Shown piece after piece: positions 17,667-25,661 of a stretch of DNA of 64,000 nt. How positions within the stretch are numbered: position 1 is the first letter of the stretch; each line of letters starts with the position of its first letter. The notes under the pieces were generated by a model. That model did no database searches, was not told where the DNA came from, and worked only from the letters and a program-made list of their open reading frames with translations. Source of the DNA: JAVBKX01 sp031553835 (GTDB lineage Bacteria > Bacteroidota > Bacteroidia > Bacteroidales > Azobacteroidaceae); NCBI GenBank assembly GCA_031553835.1, contig JAVBKX010000006.1:1-64000 (forward strand). Reading direction: 5' to 3'. The position numbers were made by a program, and so were the translations under genes.

Positions 17667-18563
17667 TTACTCATTTCCACAATCAATTAAAAAATTGTTG
17701 CAAGGTTTATGTTGCTCGGTACGGACTTTCTGACCTTTTTCGTCGTAATATATCCATTGTCCACAGGGACATTCTTCGCTTTCTACAAAACTTTTTGTTT
17801 TGGTTACTTGCTTTATTCGTCCATTGGGATAATACTCGGTAGTTGTTTCAACGCAAAACCGTTCGTTGTATGATGTCCAATTCTTTTTCTGCATTTTGTA
17901 ATCATACTCGCGTTCTTTTATTTTATTGCCAAGCGAATCCCATTCGGTAGTGCCCAGGCAAGCACCGGAAGCAAACGATTCGCCTTGTATCCATTTTTCT
18001 TTTATTTGTCCATTACGGTAATACGATTCCGAAACAAAATGGAAAGATCCGGGTGCAGTAAAAATTATCATTTGAGTTAGAATACCTGTTGAATCGTAAC
18101 TGCAGTCCTTGGTCCAACTTGGCGATATAGTGTACAAATAATTGTTTGCTTCATATTCCACCAACCCTGTTTTGCAAATTACTCCATTATTGTTGTATTG
18201 TACCACCGAATCGGGATGTGGGAACATAACAGTATCGTAATTGGTCGAATCGAATGCCAAAGGTATATATCGGATGTATGCTATTTCTCTGAGATTTTCG
18301 GCAGTGTCGAATATTTTGTAATGTATATTACCATCGAGAATAGTTGTGGTATATATGACTTTTCGCCAACCATTGTCTTTTAAAATACAAACGATTGAAT
18401 CCTGTCCGCAAGGGACATAAAGGTCGCCATGAATTATTGTATCGGTTTGGTTTACTGTTTCCATTGGCAATGGAAGATTTTGCCCTTTCTGCTTACATGA
18501 ATGTAGCATGAGTGGGATAGAAATTGTCAAAATAATAAAAAAGCATCTAAGTATTGTATTCAT
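17667..18563 (-). CDS. Lipoprotein with MORN/YwqK-like repeats
   Basis: A 298-residue protein with a lipoprotein signal (ISIPLMLHSC, Cys at about residue 23). The C-terminal half carries MORN-variant or YwqK-like repeats: YYRNGQIKEKWIQG, TTEYYPNGRIKQV and WIYYDEKGQKVRTEQ. Proteins with these repeats are often listed as YwqK-type immunity proteins, but here the lipid anchor suggests an envelope role. Twelve bases separate it from the lipoprotein gene at 18576, so both are probably in one cassette. Confidence 0.7.
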   Translation of the reverse strand: MNTILRCFFIILTISIPLMLHSCKQKGQNLPLPMETVNQTDTIIHGDLYVPCGQDSIVCILKDNGWRKVIYTTTILDGNIHYKIFDTAENLREIAYIRYIPLAFDSTNYDTVMFPHPDSVVQYNNNGVICKTGLVEYEANNYLYTISPSWTKDCSYDSTGILTQMIIFTAPGSFHFVSESYYRNGQIKEKWIQGESFASGACLGTTEWDSLGNKIKEREYDYKMQKKNWTSYNERFCVETTTEYYPNGRIKQVTKTKSFVESEECPCGQWIYYDEKGQKVRTEQHKPCNNFLIDCGNE

Positions 18564-18575
18564 ATTATTTTTGTT

Positions 18576-19130
18576 TTAGATTTTTAAAATTGCTCCACTA
18601 CTATCTATATTATATTGATGTTTTGTTTCCTGGTTCTCATACTTCGTAAATACGGATATAACATAGTCTTTGGAAATTTCAAATCGAGTAGTTTCTATCA
18701 TTTTTTCTTTGGAACTGCCGGGTTCAAACCATTCACCCTCTACGTACAAATTGCCTATAATCCGGTTGTATTTTACTGTTAACAAATAATACCGATAAGA
18801 GAAATCGCCACAATCCATCGGCACTAATATTACTTGTATATTCTCTTTGGATGGCAATGGTATGTATCGAAGTGCTTCTCCGTCCCCACAAGTCCAATCT
18901 TCTCCATTCAATAGGCACTCTTGTGATGTACTATATTCTTCATGTTCAAATTCGCTACTCAGAGGTAAAGTCAAGGTGCTGTTTTTAATACAGTTTTCAG
19001 GTTCTTTTTTACTTTCCTCATTGATGTTTTTTGAGTTTTTATTATTGAGATTGTTAGTGTTTCCTTGTCCTTGAACACAACTGAAAGAAAGAACCGTCCA
19101 TGTCACGAGTAAAAGAATTTTTGTTTTCAT
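18576..19130 (-). CDS. Hypothetical lipoprotein
   Basis: A 184-residue protein with a lipoprotein signal (WTVLSFSC, Cys at about residue 18), an Asn/Lys-rich linker, and a folded part with QECLLNGEDWTCGDGEALRYIP and a C-terminal region rich in beta strands. I do not recognise the family. It is the first gene in this part of the array, before the MORN-like lipoprotein. Confidence 0.6.
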   Translation of the reverse strand: MKTKILLLVTWTVLSFSCVQGQGNTNNLNNKNSKNINEESKKEPENCIKNSTLTLPLSSEFEHEEYSTSQECLLNGEDWTCGDGEALRYIPLPSKENIQVILVPMDCGDFSYRYYLLTVKYNRIIGNLYVEGEWFEPGSSKEKMIETTRFEISKDYVISVFTKYENQETKHQYNIDSSGAILKI

Positions 19131-19171
19131 TTGCGATCTGTTTATATTGCTAATTACATTTTTTACACTTC

Positions 19172-19186
19172 GGCGGTTTTGCCGCC
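19172..19186 (-). repeat. Short GC hairpin at a degraded cassette junction (H)
   Basis: GGCGG (19172-19176) pairs with CCGCC (19182-19186) in an AT-rich setting between two cassette genes, followed by AAC on the plus strand. The cores expected from the upstream unit (GCACCTAAC on the minus strand) are absent, so the original attC is lost or replaced. It could act as a terminator. Confidence 0.3.
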
Positions 19187-19199
19187 AACTTATTCTTTG

Positions 19200-19802
19200 C
19201 TATGGGAAATACCCGCTTAAATCTTCTTCAATAGAAATTAGATATTGCCAATTTTCATTGAGAATAATGATTTCCTTCTCTTTTCCTTGCATTACCTGTT
19301 TTGGATTGAATTGAAGTTGGTGATATACATATACTTTCTCATTTTCTCCGGAACATCGACGACACAAAAACTCATACAATATGATGGAATCGTTGGGCTG
19401 GAAGTTGATACTACCGAGGTAAGCATCTCTATCTTTCTCGCTGAACGATTTATCAAGTGCCTGACAGGCTTTTTTAAATGCTATGGAATCTTTTGCAGAA
19501 ACAACCTGATAGATATATGACGGACAAGTATAGAAGAATTGATTACCATGCATACTATCCATGTCGTCTGATTTTTCGGCTCTTTTTGGCCCTGCATCAA
19601 TGGATATGTTTTTCAAAGCATCTTCATAATGAAAGATTATATCATTTAATACCTCCAAATTTCGGACATCTTCTGTATTGATTGCTAAAGGCACACTACA
19701 TTCTTTCACAGAAGGATTTATCCCGCAGCTATAAAATAAAAAAAGAACAACATTAGTGAACATAACACTACTGTAACATCTGATAAATTTATATTTTTTC
19801 AT
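19200..19802 (-). CDS. Hypothetical lipoprotein
   Basis: A 200-residue protein with an N-terminal hydrophobic stretch ending in a lipobox-like VLFLFYSC (Cys at about residue 26). A CRRCSG pair of cysteines occurs near residue 143. The rest shows no motif I recognise. It is the only gene of its cassette, starting 39 bases after the GTTAGGT core at 19841-19847. Confidence 0.6.
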   Translation of the reverse strand: MKKYKFIRCYSSVMFTNVVLFLFYSCGINPSVKECSVPLAINTEDVRNLEVLNDIIFHYEDALKNISIDAGPKRAEKSDDMDSMHGNQFFYTCPSYIYQVVSAKDSIAFKKACQALDKSFSEKDRDAYLGSINFQPNDSIILYEFLCRRCSGENEKVYVYHQLQFNPKQVMQGKEKEIIILNENWQYLISIEEDLSGYFP

Positions 19803-19840
19803 GTTTGAATTTTAATTTTAGTCACGCTGTCGTTGCTTGC

Positions 19841-19889
19841 ACCTAACAGGCCCGTGTGGACGACAGACGGTGCAAATCGCTCGTCAAAG
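19841..19889 (-). repeat. Half-deleted attC-like site G
   Basis: The outer core GTTAGGT (plus 19841-19847) and the next 39 bases are nearly identical to site E at 22625-22670. The inner half present in E is missing. The join falls inside the stop region of the gene at 19884, which now ends in a TGA supplied by the site. Confidence 0.55.
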
Positions 19890-20402
19890 GCTGAATTCTT
19901 CGTAATATGCTTTCTTATTCTCTATATCGTACCATAAATATTGCCAAATCCCATGTTCAGTCTCACAGTTGTATGCCTTCATATTTTTTATTTTTTCTTT
20001 GTTCCACCAGTCAAACATATCTGGAAATACTAATCCTGTATCATCAGGTTCATTACTAAGTTCCAAGTTTTTTTGCTTAATTATTTGTTGAATAGTTGTA
20101 GAGTCACAAGTAAATGAAAATAAAACTTTATAATCCACTCCAAGAAAATCGCCGAAACAAAAAATTGAAGAAACATCGGGTGTCAGCGCAACTTCCAAAT
20201 ACTCTTCATATCTTTTTTTATTGTCTTCAGTGTCGGCTTTGTCTGCATCAAAATGTGGGAACATTTTGTTTGCAATATTTTTCGATTTATTTTTTACTTT
20301 CTGCTCAGTTTTCATAGCAATGTCTTTCCCTTTGCTCTTAATACGGTCGCAGGAAATAACACCCAAACATAAAACTATCAGTATATAAAAAAGAGCTTTC
20401 AT
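19884..20402 (-). CDS. Hypothetical lipoprotein, paralogue of 22719-23561 C-terminus
   Basis: A 172-residue protein with a lipoprotein signal (LCLGVISC, Cys at about residue 18), a Lys-rich helix and a conserved C-terminal segment: FDWWNKEKIKNMKAY, GIWQYLWYDIENKKAYYEEFSL. The same segment ends the damaged gene at 22719-23561, showing shared ancestry or duplication. It overlaps the stop of the YARHG-domain gene by one base (TAATG), so translation is coupled. Its TGA stop lies within the truncated attC-like site. The function is unknown. Confidence 0.65.
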   Translation of the reverse strand: MKALFYILIVLCLGVISCDRIKSKGKDIAMKTEQKVKNKSKNIANKMFPHFDADKADTEDNKKRYEEYLEVALTPDVSSIFCFGDFLGVDYKVLFSFTCDSTTIQQIIKQKNLELSNEPDDTGLVFPDMFDWWNKEKIKNMKAYNCETEHGIWQYLWYDIENKKAYYEEFSL

Positions 20403-21124
20403 TATCCTGCTCCGTTGAACTCTTTGAATACAATTCCATTATCAGTCATTTCAAATATCCACCACAAAGCAGATTCTCCTTCTGAATGATAATTCGAATA
20501 ACCGTCATTAAAATCGCCAAAAATTTCCGAATGCCTGTCATTTCCACCTCTTATCGTAATAATGTTATCATCAATAAATATCCTATATGTAGAGATCTGA
20601 AATCCATTATCTATTTGAACACTATAAAGGGCTCTTCCTCTATTCCAATTAATATCGTCGAGGTTCATATAGTTGAGAATTTCTTTCAAATACGAAACAC
20701 TGCCGTCCTTTTCATGTAAAAAATTATCTACTACTTGCTCATTATTTTCATTGATTGCTTTTTTTAACTTCTTTAAATCTCGAATGGCAGCGTCTCGTTT
20801 TTTTTGAATTTTTTCCTCAAGGGACTTCAATAAATTTACATTCTGAGTTTCAATATTCGATAATTTTATCCCATCATTAGATGCTGCTGGTTTATACCAA
20901 TCTTGCGCTTCAAAATATTCCTGATACATTTCATTTTTAAATACATAACCTTTTCGTGCAAAAATTTCGTTACGTAGTAAAGCAAGTTCATCAATGCTTT
21001 TTCCTTCAAGTTGTTTTTCTGTTAATAATATTTTTCCACAGGTTGAACAATTTTTAATTGATTGTCCTTTTGTATTAAATACTATCAAGATTGCAAAAAC
21101 GCTAAATAAGAAAACCTTTTTCAT
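20402..21124 (-). CDS. Exported YARHG-domain protein
   Basis: A 240-residue protein with a signal peptide (MKKVFLFSVFAILIVFNTKG) and a YARHG-type domain (LALLRNEIFARKGYVFKN, YFEAQDWYKP; about residues 50-90). A coiled-coil-like lysine-rich stretch and a strand-rich C-terminus follow. YARHG domains are common in exported bacterial proteins; their ligand is not known. I prefer the ATG at 21124 for the signal peptide, although an in-frame ATG three codons upstream (21133) is possible. It is the first gene of a two-gene cassette. Confidence 0.75.
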   Translation of the reverse strand: MKKVFLFSVFAILIVFNTKGQSIKNCSTCGKILLTEKQLEGKSIDELALLRNEIFARKGYVFKNEMYQEYFEAQDWYKPAASNDGIKLSNIETQNVNLLKSLEEKIQKKRDAAIRDLKKLKKAINENNEQVVDNFLHEKDGSVSYLKEILNYMNLDDINWNRGRALYSVQIDNGFQISTYRIFIDDNIITIRGGNDRHSEIFGDFNDGYSNYHSEGESALWWIFEMTDNGIVFKEFNGAG

Positions 21125-21153
21125 TGTTATCATTTTTTTCTATTTTATTATTA

Positions 21154-21289
21154 CTTCAACGGTTTGATGGTTGCTTGCGAGCGGGATTGCGGTGCGCTTC
21201 ACTGTCCACCGATGCCGAAGGTGGCGCGGACGACAAAAGTTGAAAACCACGTTTTCACCCCCGCCTGAAAGCAGGCCGGCAAGTTAGGT
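21154..21289 (-). repeat. attC-like site F
   Basis: A 136-base GC-rich imperfect palindrome. The inner core ACCTAAC (plus 21283-21289) is complementary to GTTAGGT, which begins the same cassette at 22625-22631. The outer core reads GTTGAAG (plus 21154-21160). It lies 15 bases after the stop of the 21305 gene. Confidence 0.7.
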
Positions 21290-21304
21290 GCTGGCATGTT
21301 AATA

Positions 21305-22537
21305 TTATTCTTTCACAAATTTCCCACTATAATTGCCAATTTTCAAAACATAAATTCCTGTAGGTAATGCCGAAATATTGATTGATTTAATATTTGCCAT
21401 ATTGCCTGTGAGCATTTGCTTTCCTGTAATGTCGTAAATTTCAAATTTGCTAATACCTGTTTCACTTTGAATAAATAACTTGTCTTTCACAGGGTTTGGG
21501 TAGATTTGTAGATTTTGTAGATTTTGTATCTCAATATTTTCAACAGCAGTAGTAGCACTTGACGGAAGACAAATTGCATTTACAACTTGGCTTCCCATAT
21601 CATATAATTCAACGCCATTTTTCCAAACAATATTTTTATTTTGTGCAGCAAATGTTCTTGTCAACACATAAACATCATTGTCTTTTACACAAATATCATT
21701 CCCTCTCGTATCTGTTGTTCCATCTGTGAGTTGATAAAGAACTGTGCCGTTTTTCCAAACTTTTGCATATTTTGTTGATCCATTATTAATGGTATAACCT
21801 GCAACATAGACATCATTCCCAAAAACACTCATTGCTGAAAAATCGCCGGGTTCAGAATATAATTCATCGCCGTTTTTCCAAACTGTTGCAATCTCGCGAA
21901 ACGATTCATCCTTTTTATATCCAGAAATATATACATTCTCGCCCGATACTGCAATGTCAGTGAATACTGCATTGGCGACCCAATACAATTCTGTTCCGTT
22001 CTTCCAAATCCTGCCTGAATTATAAGACCTATCATTGTTGGTATAACCTACGACATACACATCATTGCCGACTACCTGCATTGCTGTAGCATAATAATAC
22101 ACATAATCTGATGAAGAATGATAAGAACCCTGACCAAGTGTAGTCATTGTGTTGTTTTCCCAAAGAACAGCATTGGTACTATAACTACCACAAACATATA
22201 CATTATCTCCTGAAACAGAAATAGATTGAACATTACCCGAAGTTAATTGATACAATAGCAAACCGTTTTTCCAAATGACAGCTTTGGTATTACTGCCATC
22301 ATTTATAGTTCCACCTGTAAAAACATCATTTCCTGAAACATAGATACAGTCGAAATTGACAGAATTCGTTCCGTCTGCGACAGAATATAATTCTACACTA
22401 TTCTTCCAGACTTTTCCAAGTTTTCCATCTTTGCCCGCCATATAAATATCTCCATTTTGGGCATATATTGTTGTTGTTACTGCGAGGCAGATTGCCATTG
22501 CAATCACTTTCCTCAAATTTAATCGAACTTTTAACAT
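21305..22537 (-). CDS. T9SS-exported repeat protein (propeller-like)
   Basis: A 410-residue protein with a signal peptide (to about residue 26, TTTIYAQ). At least seven repeats of about 40-50 residues follow, each with (V/I)WKNG..LY and a VSGNDVYVxGY-like strand, suggesting a beta-propeller. The last 80 residues (LQNLQIYPNPVKDKLFIQSE to LPTGIYVLKIGNYSGKFVKE) form a type A T9SS sorting domain. The product should be secreted or surface attached through the type IX system. It is the single gene of a well-formed cassette (GTTAGGT to ACCTAAC), so a T9SS cargo is carried as a cassette. Confidence 0.8.
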   Translation of the reverse strand: MLKVRLNLRKVIAMAICLAVTTTIYAQNGDIYMAGKDGKLGKVWKNSVELYSVADGTNSVNFDCIYVSGNDVFTGGTINDGSNTKAVIWKNGLLLYQLTSGNVQSISVSGDNVYVCGSYSTNAVLWENNTMTTLGQGSYHSSSDYVYYYATAMQVVGNDVYVVGYTNNDRSYNSGRIWKNGTELYWVANAVFTDIAVSGENVYISGYKKDESFREIATVWKNGDELYSEPGDFSAMSVFGNDVYVAGYTINNGSTKYAKVWKNGTVLYQLTDGTTDTRGNDICVKDNDVYVLTRTFAAQNKNIVWKNGVELYDMGSQVVNAICLPSSATTAVENIEIQNLQNLQIYPNPVKDKLFIQSETGISKFEIYDITGKQMLTGNMANIKSINISALPTGIYVLKIGNYSGKFVKE

Positions 22538-22624
22538 AAAATAAAAATTTAAGTTTGTAAATAATTGATTTATATTAAGTCAGGTCATTTACTCTGACGT
22601 TTTAGTCACGCTGTTGTTGTTTGC

Positions 22625-22700
22625 ACCTAACAGGCCCGTGCGGACGACAGACGATGCAAATCGCTCGTCAACCCGCTTGAAAGCAGGCTGTGAGTTGGCT
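22625..22700 (-). repeat. attC-like site E
   Basis: A 76-base site. The outer core on the minus strand is GTTAGGT (plus 22625-22631) and the inner core is AGCCAAC (plus 22694-22700), complementary to the start of its own cassette (ATTGGCT at 23611-23617, apart from the first base). It shares long stretches with sites G and J. Confidence 0.7.
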
Positions 22701-22718
22701 GCTGGCATTTTATCTGTC

Positions 22719-23561
22719 TTAAAGGCTGAATTCTTCATAATATGCTTTTCTATTCTCTTTGTCGTACCATAGATATTGCCAAATTCCTTGTCCATTCTCA
22801 CTTTTATAAGCCCAGATGCTTTTTATAGTTTCTTCATTTCACCAATCAAACTTATTTGAAAATTCCAATCCATTATCAACATTTTCATTCATTGCGTTTT
22901 CCCAATGTCCAAAATAAGCATGGCCTCTTTCTTCTATAGTCTTTATAATATTTTTCACATGTTCTTGTATGCTTTCAGGCAGGTTATAGAAACTTTCGTC
23001 AATTTCGGTAATGCGGCAATCGTCCAAGATACAATTATGATGACGAATAGCGTATTTTTTATTCTTATACCAAGTAAGTATTTTTACGCGGAAAGAATCC
23101 GGCCAATCTCCTTCTGTCCCATAAATAATAATTGGTTCGACGAGTCCGTCTCCGTCAATATCGGAAAATTCACAATACTTTGTCCAAAACCAAATAGATA
23201 CTTCGTTATGGTCTGTGTAATCATATGTTTCTCGGACTTTTACCAAAGTATCACCTGACAGTCTAAAGAGAAATGCTTTTATCTGTCGGTGCAAAGTGTC
23301 TCCCGGATAAAGGTTGTTGTATTTTTCTCCTTCATAAATACCATTAAAACTTTCGGATATAGCTACTCTATATTCACCCGAATTGTCATTGTACGCATAA
23401 ACTCTCCTAATCGGATATTGAATGTTAAATTTTTTCTTCACACTTTCACTAAAGAGTTGTGTTGTTTCTGCTTTTGATAAAATTTCGCCGGAACTGTTTT
23501 GCGAATAAACATTCAACACTGTAAATAAACAGATTAAAAAGGTTACTAATTGTTTTTTCAT
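22719..23561 (-). pseudogene. Exported protein gene interrupted by an in-frame TGA
   Basis: From the ATG at 23561 a signal peptide (MKKQLVTFLICLFTVLNVYSQ) and about 240 residues are read to a TGA at 22839-22841. The mature part contains FSDIDGDGLVEPIIIYG, an FG-GAP-like segment. The same frame continues after the TGA for about 40 residues to a TAA at 22719-22721 (NEETIKSIWAY, GIWQYLWYD, KAYYEEFSL) and matches the C-terminus of the 19884-20402 protein. The TGA replaces the second Trp of the shared FDWWN motif. A TGG-to-TGA mutation is the simplest reading, since TGA is a normal stop elsewhere here. A shortened 240-residue product could still be made. Confidence 0.75.
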
Positions 23562-23610
23562 ATTGTTTTCAATTAATTTCATTACATTTTTGTTCATTGC
23601 TGGCGCTGAT

Positions 23611-23741
23611 AGCCAATGTGCCGGCGGTTGCTTTTCGGGCGGATTGTGGTGCATTTCGCTGGCCACCGGCACGAAAGCCGAAGCGAGCGACAAAAGCTCA
23701 AACTACTGATTTCGGCCCGCTTGCGAGGACGCAAGTTAGGC
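23611..23741 (-). repeat. attC-like site D
   Basis: A 131-base imperfect palindrome. The inner core GCCTAAC (plus 23735-23741) is followed by TTGCGTCC on the minus strand, as in site B. The outer core reads ATTGGCT (plus 23611-23617) where GTTGGCT is expected from its partner, so the conserved G is lost. Confidence 0.7.
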
Positions 23742-23750
23742 GTTCGCTTT

Positions 23751-24254
23751 TCAGGGTATTGTTTCATCCATGTTGTTTCGTTCAACCGAATTAATCATAT
23801 TTAATCCTGCTCTTGCTAATCCATTTTCAGGGAACTCTTTCAATGTTTTCTCATAATATTCTTTAGACTTCTGTCCATTCCCGGTTTGGCTATGACAAAA
23901 CGCAATATTACATAATCCCATTTCTTTGTAACTCATTTTCGAAGAGCTTAAAAGTGTTAAATAGCGATATTTGTCAAGCCAATGATATTTAGTAAAGAAA
24001 TCAACGCTGTCTTCAAAGTAAGAAATAGCTTCTTCGAATTTTTGTTGCTTAACAAGTCTCATTCCGCTCCTGTGACTACAAGCAATGATATTCCTAAGTC
24101 CAAAGGAGAGAATCAGGTATGTTAATGCACTGTACAATATAGGTTCTTTTAATCCGAGTACGTAAAAAGTATAGACTAAAAGTCCCATTATCAAAAGTTG
24201 CGGAATTATTGAAATCCACGCAGCTTGTCTAACTGTAGGAATGTTTGATGCCAT
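23751..24254 (-). CDS. Membrane protein with TPR-like tail
   Basis: A 167-residue protein. Two hydrophobic segments near the N-terminus (about residues 12-55: LLIMGLLVYTFYVLG and YLILSFGLRNI) precede a tetratricopeptide-like helical region (FEEAISYFEDSVDFF, GLCNIAFCHSQTGN, SKEYYEKTLKEFPENGLAR). I chose the ATG at 24254 because the longer reading starts inside the attC-like core. It is the single gene of its cassette; its stop is 10 bases from site D. Probably anchored in the inner membrane with the helical part as a binding platform. Confidence 0.7.
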   Translation of the reverse strand: MASNIPTVRQAAWISIIPQLLIMGLLVYTFYVLGLKEPILYSALTYLILSFGLRNIIACSHRSGMRLVKQQKFEEAISYFEDSVDFFTKYHWLDKYRYLTLLSSSKMSYKEMGLCNIAFCHSQTGNGQKSKEYYEKTLKEFPENGLARAGLNMINSVERNNMDETIP

Positions 24255-24305
24255 AAAATATGTTTTTAAAGTTTTTATATTTCTACTGTTATTAGCGTAA
24301 GTGAC

Positions 24306-24350
24306 GCCTATCGTTCCCACGGTTGCTTGCGAGCGGGCGGCAAGTTAGCA
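24306..24350 (-). repeat. attC-like site C (short, mutated outer core)
   Basis: A 45-base site. The inner core TGCTAAC (plus 24344-24350) complements GTTAGCA at the start of its cassette (24911-24917). The outer core reads GATAGGC (plus 24306-24312) instead of GTTAGGC, so the conserved GTT triplet is broken. Confidence 0.65.
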
Positions 24351-24409
24351 CTCGTGTTTTTCCCCTTTCCGTATTTACGACAAATCTTTCTTATGTTTTT
24401 TAATCTTTT

Positions 24410-24880
24410 TCATCGCCCAATCATATGACTTGTTGTGGCTGATACGCAATAACTACCTAAACTTGTAGTCCCTGTCCATGAAAAATATTTGTTCGTAAAC
24501 AATTCTTCATTTGAGAAAGTATCAATGATTTTCATTACATCCGAATGGCTTTTCTTCAAAATTGTTACGGATTTTTCCAATGATGTCATTTGATGTTTTT
24601 CCCAAAATCCGACATTCATTTGAGGGTATGTTTTCCAGTTGTACGGTTCTGGTAAGAAATTAGTTTTATTTCCTGTTTGGTTGGAATTAATCCAATTCAA
24701 TAACAGTTGATGCCATTCGTACAAATGCACCAAAACATCTCGAATATTTCTATCTCTGTCTTCAAATGAAAACGATTTCTCTTGTTCGTCTTTAGTCATT
24801 GAATTAATAAGCGCAAATAATTTCGTAAAATTTTCCTCACTCGTTTGCTTCAATTGTTCTTTTGTTGTTGCTCTTGCCAT
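24410..24880 (-). CDS. ClbS/DfsB (DUF1706) family protein, C-terminus frameshifted
   Basis: A 156-residue four-helix-bundle protein: LKQTSEENFTKLFALINSM, RNIRDVLVHLYEWHQLLLNW, FLPEPYNWKTYPQMN and LGSYCVSATTSH are typical of ClbS/DfsB relatives. In this family ClbS protects against colibactin; most members have unknown roles. After TTSH the frame ends as MIGR-stop. Reading one base over gives YDWAMKKIKKHKKDLS to a TAA at 24375-24377, which is the expected family ending. One base therefore appears lost near 24422. It is the single gene of a well-formed cassette (GTTAGCA to TGCTAAC). Confidence 0.8.
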   Translation of the reverse strand: MARATTKEQLKQTSEENFTKLFALINSMTKDEQEKSFSFEDRDRNIRDVLVHLYEWHQLLLNWINSNQTGNKTNFLPEPYNWKTYPQMNVGFWEKHQMTSLEKSVTILKKSHSDVMKIIDTFSNEELFTNKYFSWTGTTSLGSYCVSATTSHMIGR

Positions 24881-24910
24881 AATTGTATTTTTTCTTGTTT
24901 CTTACATGAG

Positions 24911-25044
24911 TGCTAACGTTCCGGCGGCTGCTTGCGAGCGGGCTTGCGGACGGCTTCACTATCCCCCGAGACAAAAGCCAAAGCGGGCGACAAAAGTTCA
25001 ATTACCGACTTCAGCCCGCCTGCAGGCAGGACGCAAGTTAGGGG
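24911..25044 (-). repeat. attC-like site B
   Basis: A 134-base GC-rich imperfect palindrome between two cassette genes. The inner core CCCTAAC (plus 25037-25043) complements the GTTAGGG that starts unit 1, with 10 matching bases. The outer core GTTAGCA (plus 24911-24917) starts unit 2. Inner arms such as CTTGCG/CGCAAG pair with each other. Confidence 0.75.
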
Positions 25045-25056
25045 TTCGGCATTCTG

Positions 25057-25620
25057 TCAATCTTGTTTTTTTACGTACATTTCTTTCAGGAAATTGATTT
25101 TTTGTTCTCGTGTCCATTTCTCTGTTGCCATTACAGAAAAACTTTTTGAATATCCGCCTTTCTCTCCAAAAAGAAAATAGGTGTCCCACGAACTGTTATT
25201 ATATTCTCCGTAAACTCTCCAAACGATATAATTGTCAGCAACATTTTCTTCTATTAATTCTTGATTTAATCCATAATCATTTACGAAATATTCAGAGTCC
25301 CACTTGTAAAATGCTTTCACAAAATCGAATTCTTTTTTAGAGTTTTCAGCGTTGAACTCGTACTTATTACAAGGTCCAAATGAAACCGCTATGATTACTT
25401 TTTCATCATTAGTCAAAAATTGCTGTTTACTTGTCGAATTGTAAGTTGTCCGTTCCCATTTATTCGGGATATCAACCGAACCATAGGGAAGTACAAAATA
25501 ATTTGTTACATTTTTCTTGTTGTCGTAATCGCAACCCACTATCGTACTTACTCTCTGCGTGGCACAACTGTTTAAAAATATGATAGCCACTAATATACAA
25601 TAAATTTTTCTTCGTTTCAT
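25057..25620 (-). CDS. Hypothetical lipoprotein
   Basis: A 187-residue protein with a clear lipobox (VAIIFLNSC, Cys at about residue 19). The mature domain has NYFVLPYGSVDIPNKWE and a C-terminal SFSVMATEKWTREQKINFLKEM, reminiscent of small periplasmic alpha-beta lipoproteins, but I do not recognise a named family. It is the first gene of the array on the minus strand, 43 bases after the GTTAGGG core, and its stop lies 13 bases from site B. Confidence 0.65.
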   Translation of the reverse strand: MKRRKIYCILVAIIFLNSCATQRVSTIVGCDYDNKKNVTNYFVLPYGSVDIPNKWERTTYNSTSKQQFLTNDEKVIIAVSFGPCNKYEFNAENSKKEFDFVKAFYKWDSEYFVNDYGLNQELIEENVADNYIVWRVYGEYNNSSWDTYFLFGEKGGYSKSFSVMATEKWTREQKINFLKEMYVKKQD

Positions 25621-25661
25621 TTTCTTGATTCTATTTTACATTTTACCATTTTCGTCGCTGA

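Noticed and set aside
22719..23561. TGA read as Trp (recoded genetic code)
   Set aside because: Many intact genes here end in TGA, for example the 6299-6838, 36483-37487 and 51879-53015 genes, so global recoding is excluded.
23594..23804. Overlapping short frames of Arg/Ala-rich peptides on both strands
   Set aside because: They fall in the GC-rich attC-like site D and have no conserved features; they are composition artefacts.
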